Positions 59,750 through 64,000 of a DNA stretch of 64,000 bases are shown here, piece after piece (the first letter of the stretch is position 1; each line of letters begins with the position of its first letter). Both the position numbers and the translations under genes were made by a program. This DNA is from Calycina herbarum (lineage: Eukaryota; Ascomycota; Leotiomycetes; Helotiales; Pezizellaceae): positions 62,001 to 126,000 of the forward strand of contig LLEY01000159.1 in NCBI GenBank assembly GCA_001414485.1. The letters run 5' to 3'. The notes under the pieces were generated by a model. The model was not told the DNA's origin and did no database searches. It was given only the letters and a program-made list of their open reading frames with translations.

Positions 59750-60225
59750 ACGACATGAGAAAAAAGGTTGGACTTGGTGGCAATTTTGGGTTAGCTGAGA
59801 AGGGAAGAAACGACGCTTTTGTGCAAGTAAACTATCTTCCTGAGAAAAGGTTGTAAAGATTATAGTTCATGTTATTGTCATCGACCCTGAATCTTTGACA
59901 AGTGTCTAACGTGCCTGGTGAAGAGATTAAGAAAACTCAAACGACTTCATTTTTTCGCGCTGACGTGGTCTGCCAGTTGGTAAAAGTCCTTTCGCATTTG
60001 TAGCAGTTTCTATAAAAGAAGCAGTCTCCCTTCTTACCCATGTACAAGACCCAAGTCATAGAAGAATGCTGGGCATGGTTCGCTGCGATCAACTATATCC
60101 CGTATACGGAGAAGCCCACAAAAGTTTACCAACCACCCTCAAGCCCAGAATTGCTCAATAACGGTTGAACTAATGATATTTGGATGATTTTCGTACAACG
60201 AAAACTTCTCTGGCCTTCACTCGCT

Positions 60226-60250
60226 GTCGAAAATTTCTTCACTGTCGGGA
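60226..60250 (+). promoter_or_regulatory. Paired GTCGAAA motif, copy D
   Basis: GTCGAAA at 60226 and GTCGGGA at 60244, 18 bp apart; the second box is degraded after GTCG. ACGCGT follows at 60257. A GTATAAATTATAC palindrome with a TATA core lies about 90 bp downstream. Confidence 0.45.
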
Positions 60251-62593
60251 GTCGAGACGCGTACTTTTGAAATCCGAAAACTCAACGGATTGGAATCATA
60301 TTGGGTACCTACGGCGGGCTTTTTACCCTAGTATAAATTATACCATCATGACCAAGGAGAAACTTACCATTGTCCAACTCCTCGGAGGACGCTAAGGTTA
60401 AAATCTATACTTTAACATGGTGAAGATTCCTTATAATCGATTCAATAGCGAGAAGGATTTATTTCATAAAGAAAATGTAAAACTTTCTATAGGAGTTCTG
60501 AGGTCTTGGCGCAACTCCCCTTTTGTTTTGCATGGAATTTTTTGGGGGGGATTTCATTTCAATTACGATATATACTCGCGTGAACTCTACGAAATATGAG
60601 ATTGCGAGATCTTAAATATTTGCGATATCACCGAGTGGTAGGTAATTTCGTGATAAGTGATGGGGAGTGAGTTTGGGTTCAAATCTATTTATAAATAAGG
60701 TTAAGGTTCTCCAGGTTATCCCTTCTTGTTCATTTCTTCGGACCTTTTATAGAGTTCTTCTTCTTCTTTTCGTTTCTGGAACGTGCTTAATTAAGCTTTT
60801 CTGCTTTAATTAAAATCGAAAAGCGATTTTTGTGTAAGGTTATGTGGGATAAGCAATTCAAGGGGGTGTACTTTGGGATTTTAGATCGTATTCGTGTTTT
60901 TGAATTTTGGGTCATGAGAAGGGAAATGATCGCAATATAGAGTGAATGTTGGCAATAGTTAGATTACGTCAGTCTGTTCTACTTCCGGTTTTAAAGAAGC
61001 AAGTGGAGAGAATTAAGTAAGCTTTGAAGATCTAGCGAAAATAATTAACTTCTTTGGAAGATTCAAAATTTTAACTTATGAGAATTGGAGTAATACGAAG
61101 TAGAAGGATATTTATAGAAGTGTTGGTATGACTTGGTGGCCAATAGCATGATGCAAAAAGAGTATATTATCGTTCGTGCATACCGAGTAAAGTTAGCTAC
61201 TCGGTTTACTTAAATAGACCTTAAGCGAGAAGGTCACGTGGAGTGCTATTCACTCTGATTATACCGACAAGAAGGGAATGGTATTAAAAAACATAAGACT
61301 AGAGAAGAAAGGAATTTTTCTATTGTTACCGAGAAGAGTTCTTTGTTAAATTCCTAAGTCACTCGAAGAGTTGAGTCTAAGATTTACAGTTAGCTATGTC
61401 TTTGCACAAGTCCCTAATTTAATTCATCGAACTGTCGTGCTTCTTCATTCTCGGGGGGGGGGAGTCCTTTTTCAACTTCAAGAATACATTTTTTAATTGC
61501 TTTCCAAAAATCATGGAGCCCTCGGCTTTATTTACATTACAAGAAGTTTTACCTACTTGTTCTAGCAGCCGTTTGGAATTTCCGGTTTATTCACAGCCCC
61601 AGCAAGTAAGCGTGTTTTAAGTTCGAAAGAAAAAAGTCAATTGATTCAGTTAACTTGTGTTTCAATGGAACTAGAAATGTTGATATTTCAAAAGTATGTG
61701 TTTGAAGTTTTACTTGAAGGTCTAAGGGGTAATCGAAATTATACTAAGACTATAAAAAGATTGAAAATGGTTCAAGTAGCGATTTCTCTCAATTTTCTTA
61801 TATGATTTTATTTTACTTTCATGATTGCTCGTGGACCATGATTTATCACATCCCAATGCTGATACGTGCAGAACCTCTAATTGAGTTAAGAATGTAGAAA
61901 AAGCATGGAATAGATGGGTTGGAAGATTGACCGCGTGATGAAATATATGATGGATCAGTGGAGACGAAGGGATTCGCGGCGGACAGTAAAGGCAAAAAAT
62001 AGCTTTTATTATTCTAATTTCCTCGCAAATTTTTATATTTACCACCAATACTTTGGGACAATTGAATTTGATTGTTCGAAACACCTAGGTTAATATTTTA
62101 AATTATTCTAAGAGTTTAAGACAATATCTCAAATTGACCTAGTAAGTTGGAACAATGAGAGATATAAGCAGGAACGAACATGCACTACTGCCACTTTGCT
62201 GTCCACTGCAAGAGGGAGAAGGAAGGGGGATATCCATGTCAGTAGATTGTGGAGCCACGTGCTCTACGCGAAAGAAGGGCTTTTCGCTCACATACTTGTA
62301 CCTGTAAAATCTCCTCTTAAATACTCATACTACTCCGCATTGCAGAGTTCACAATATCACTCATAATTAAAGACCTTGTTCCCCCTGAATATCAACTTGC
62401 ATTCAAAATGACGATGATACTTCTGACTGACCGACCAAACAATTCCATGCAAAAATCAAAACCATCTATATGCTAAAGACTCCCAACCGATACAAAAACC
62501 AAATCCGTCATATCCATATATACTACCGACCAACACCAAAGAGCTAACCCATGACTTTTTACATTGCAAGGAAATTATGTCTTTTCGAGATTC

Positions 62594-63309
62594 CTATGCG
62601 AATGTAGGAGGGGTTGATTTGACAGCGACGGGGAAGGCACCATCGGTGAGGGTTCCGGCGTTCCAGTATAAGCCATAGACACCGGTAGTGTTGGTGGCTA
62701 GACCGTAGAACATGAGTTCGTAGTCGGATGAGTTAACAGCATATGCAACAGATTTTCCGAACCCTACAATAATCAGTGTGATTCAAGAAAAACGAGGAAG
62801 TGGGAGAAGGGTTACTTACAGGCAAACCCGCTGGTGACACCACCGGTGGGAACTGAGGCGTTGGTAGCGAAGCCAACCTGCTCGAAGCCACCTGAAGAAG
62901 GGATAATATACATATATTGAGTTTCGTTGAAAGTGACGGAGGTGGAATTCGCGGCGATGGACCAGGGAGTAATCGTATCATCGGAGGTAGCGAAGGTGAT
63001 ATTTGTCTGGATTCCGGTACTACCGTTGAGTTGACTTCTGCCGAAATAGGCCAGACCTAAGGAAAAGTTAATATCACATTTCACACTATTTCCAATTAAA
63101 CTTACCATCAACGTAGTAAACTGGTGGGCCATTTACATCGGAACCTATTTTTTATGTTAATATAGCTGATAGATGAAGGCTCTTTGAGAAAACAAACCAT
63201 AAGCAAAGAGCGTGATGCCATCATCAGCGCGCTTTTGGTGGTGCATTGCAGCTGCGGAAGACAACCCAACGATAGCCAAGACACTGGCGAGAGACTTGAC
63301 GGAGAACAT
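62594..63309 (-). CDS. Small secreted glycoprotein of unknown function
   Basis: Exons 63198-63309, 63106-63144 (39 nt), 62820-63056 and 62594-62763 (introns 53, 49 and 56 nt) encode 185 residues. The signal peptide MFSVKSLASVLAIVGLSSAA is followed by MHHQKRADDG, a KR site that could be cleaved by Kex2. Mature sequence is rich in Thr, Ser, Gly and Asn with several N-glycosylation sequons (NGS, NIT, NST, NET, NAS, NSS, NTT). Beta-strand-like segments alternate. No cysteine-rich effector pattern, enzyme motif or GPI signal is seen. Similar secreted proteins are common in plant-associated fungi, but a specific family is not recognised. The exon structure is fully consistent with fungal splice sites. 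Confidence 0.85.
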
Positions 63310-63644
63310 TTTGATGGAAGGAAAGACAAATGAAATTTGCTGGGAAAGAGAGTTGAAGTAAAGGAAAAACGAGAGTAGGAGATGAAGAAAGAAGATGAGG
63401 GTGGGGGAGGAAAAACTCTCACATCCAGACCTTTACAATGATTAAGTATGCTTCTCCCCTTCGGCTAACGTTCTTCCCCTTCCGAATTATTGTAGGTATT
63501 TCCGGAGGGAAGAAATATAGAACGTCCCCACTTGCGCTTAAGGTTTCGCATGACGAAGCCGCGAGGTTCTTCCATCGAAAAATCTGATATATCGAAAGAT
63601 ATATGGGCCAGGGCTGAGGGATTGAGGGGTGACGAAGCTCACGG
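63310..63644. promoter_or_regulatory. Upstream region of the secreted protein gene
   Basis: CT-rich (plus-strand GA-rich) sequence immediately before the minus-strand ATG at 63309, as expected of a fungal 5' UTR/core promoter. No discrete box assigned. Confidence 0.35.
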
Positions 63645-64000
63645 CTAACCCGATCCGGTAGTCAACCCCTTTATCTTGACGACGCGTCCACGACAACACC
63701 AACGGCTTTCCCACCTGTCACTGACGCAATGACTCGTTGGGTCTTTCCCTACGGAGCCCGTTCTCGTCGACGATTCGAAAACTTTGAGGCTGAGTAAATC
63801 GGCATTTAATCGGTGCATCTGGAACTTGGAGCGTGCATTGGGGGTTGTGGCCGCAAAACGGCTCTTTCGTGTTTCAACCTTCTTCAGACGAGAACATATC
63901 CACAACTGACCTGCAGGGAAGGCAACAGGTCGAGAATCAATCAGGCTCGGGACCTTCACCGGTGTCAAGACGGTTGCAATCTCACTTGCTCCGGTTGCAA
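63645..64000 (-). CDS. Possible exon of a gene entering from the right edge
   Basis: A minus-strand frame is open to the window edge and begins near ATGASEIATVLTPVKVPSL, then IDSRPVAFPAG, directly followed by a GTCAGT donor-like sequence at about 63912. The peptide before the donor looks protein-like, while sequence after it (Arg/Ser/Lys-rich) looks intronic or random. No family is recognised. The frame's stop is at 63645, so a real gene may use only the first part. Confidence 0.3.
   Translation of the reverse strand, partial: ATGASEIATVLTPVKVPSLIDSRPVAFPAGQLWICSRLKKVETRKSRFAATTPNARSKFQMHRLNADLLSLKVFESSTRTGSVGKDPTSHCVSDRWESRWCCRGRVVKIKGLTTGSG

Larger units (their letters stand above)
54248..62593. 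other. Gene-poor region, over 8 kb
   Basis: No coding gene could be supported in this stretch. It holds microsatellites, poly-T and poly-G tracts, three paired GTCGAAA motifs (58.8, 59.6, 60.2 kb) and a 9-bp-stem hairpin at 59727. It becomes strongly AT-rich after about 60 kb. Small frames (for example 58919-59149, 59490-59798) lack recognisable domains. Confidence 0.5.

Noticed and set aside
60625..60690. tRNA-like A-box (GAGTGGTAGG) and B-box (GGGTTCAAATC)
   Set aside because: No complementary acceptor or T-stem could be drawn around these boxes, so a tRNA is not supported.
63575..63605. Pair of ATCGAAA words near 63576 and 63593 as a sixth pair motif
   Set aside because: Spacing is 17 rather than 18 bp and the G of GTCG is absent, so it does not fit the motif.

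Overview
The window is nuclear DNA from a filamentous ascomycete. Its genes carry short (about 41-90 nt) GT-AG introns with CTAAC/CTGAC-like branch sites, have single-gene spacing on both strands, and encode typical Pezizomycotina proteins (Kex1, fimbrin, Rae1/Gle2, endosulfine, Ect1, Ice2, Sfm1, Myg1). Protein flavour suggests Leotiomycetes (Helotiales), but that is inference. No operons, CRISPR arrays, rRNA genes or convincing tRNA genes were seen. I assembled exons by eye from splice sites and frame continuity; every multi-exon model given closes in frame.

Layout. 0-3.3 kb: the 3' part of an aspzincin-like metalloprotease gene cut by the window edge, then a decayed gene built from ~86-residue tandem repeats. 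3.8-19.2 kb: dynamin-like GTPase, an atypical extended SDR, an MFS transporter, a classical SDR, an 80-bp tandem repeat, a MATE transporter, and the Golgi carboxypeptidase Kex1. 20-33.6 kb: a dense housekeeping block with Sfm1 (containing an 18-nt micro-exon), Igo/endosulfine, Myg1, Ice2, a SAP-domain protein, a hotdog thioesterase and fimbrin. 33.6-36.6 kb: a gene-poor gap. 36.6-45.8 kb: branched-chain aminotransferase, ethanolamine-phosphate cytidylyltransferase, a conserved protein of unknown function and Rae1. 46.8-49.3 kb: a broken membrane-protein gene. 50-54.2 kb: an AVT-type amino-acid transporter and a GPI-type aspartic protease. 54.2-62.6 kb: a gene-poor region of over 8 kb rich in homopolymers and microsatellites. 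62.6-63.3 kb: a small secreted glycoprotein; a possible exon of another gene lies at the right edge.

Functional threads are mostly independent housekeeping roles: phospholipid/ER biology (Ect1, Ice2), actin (fimbrin), TORC1/Greatwall signalling (Igo), mRNA export (Rae1) and secretory processing (Kex1, with two window genes whose products carry KR sites).

The most unexplained signal is a paired GTCGAAA motif. Two copies lie exactly 18 bp apart, and the pair occurs five times, only in the two gene-poor gaps (34.5-35.3 kb and 58.8-60.2 kb). In three cases a TATA-like sequence lies about 60-90 bp downstream. I cannot say what it does; a promoter of unannotated (possibly non-coding) transcripts or the remnant of a dispersed repeat are the main options.
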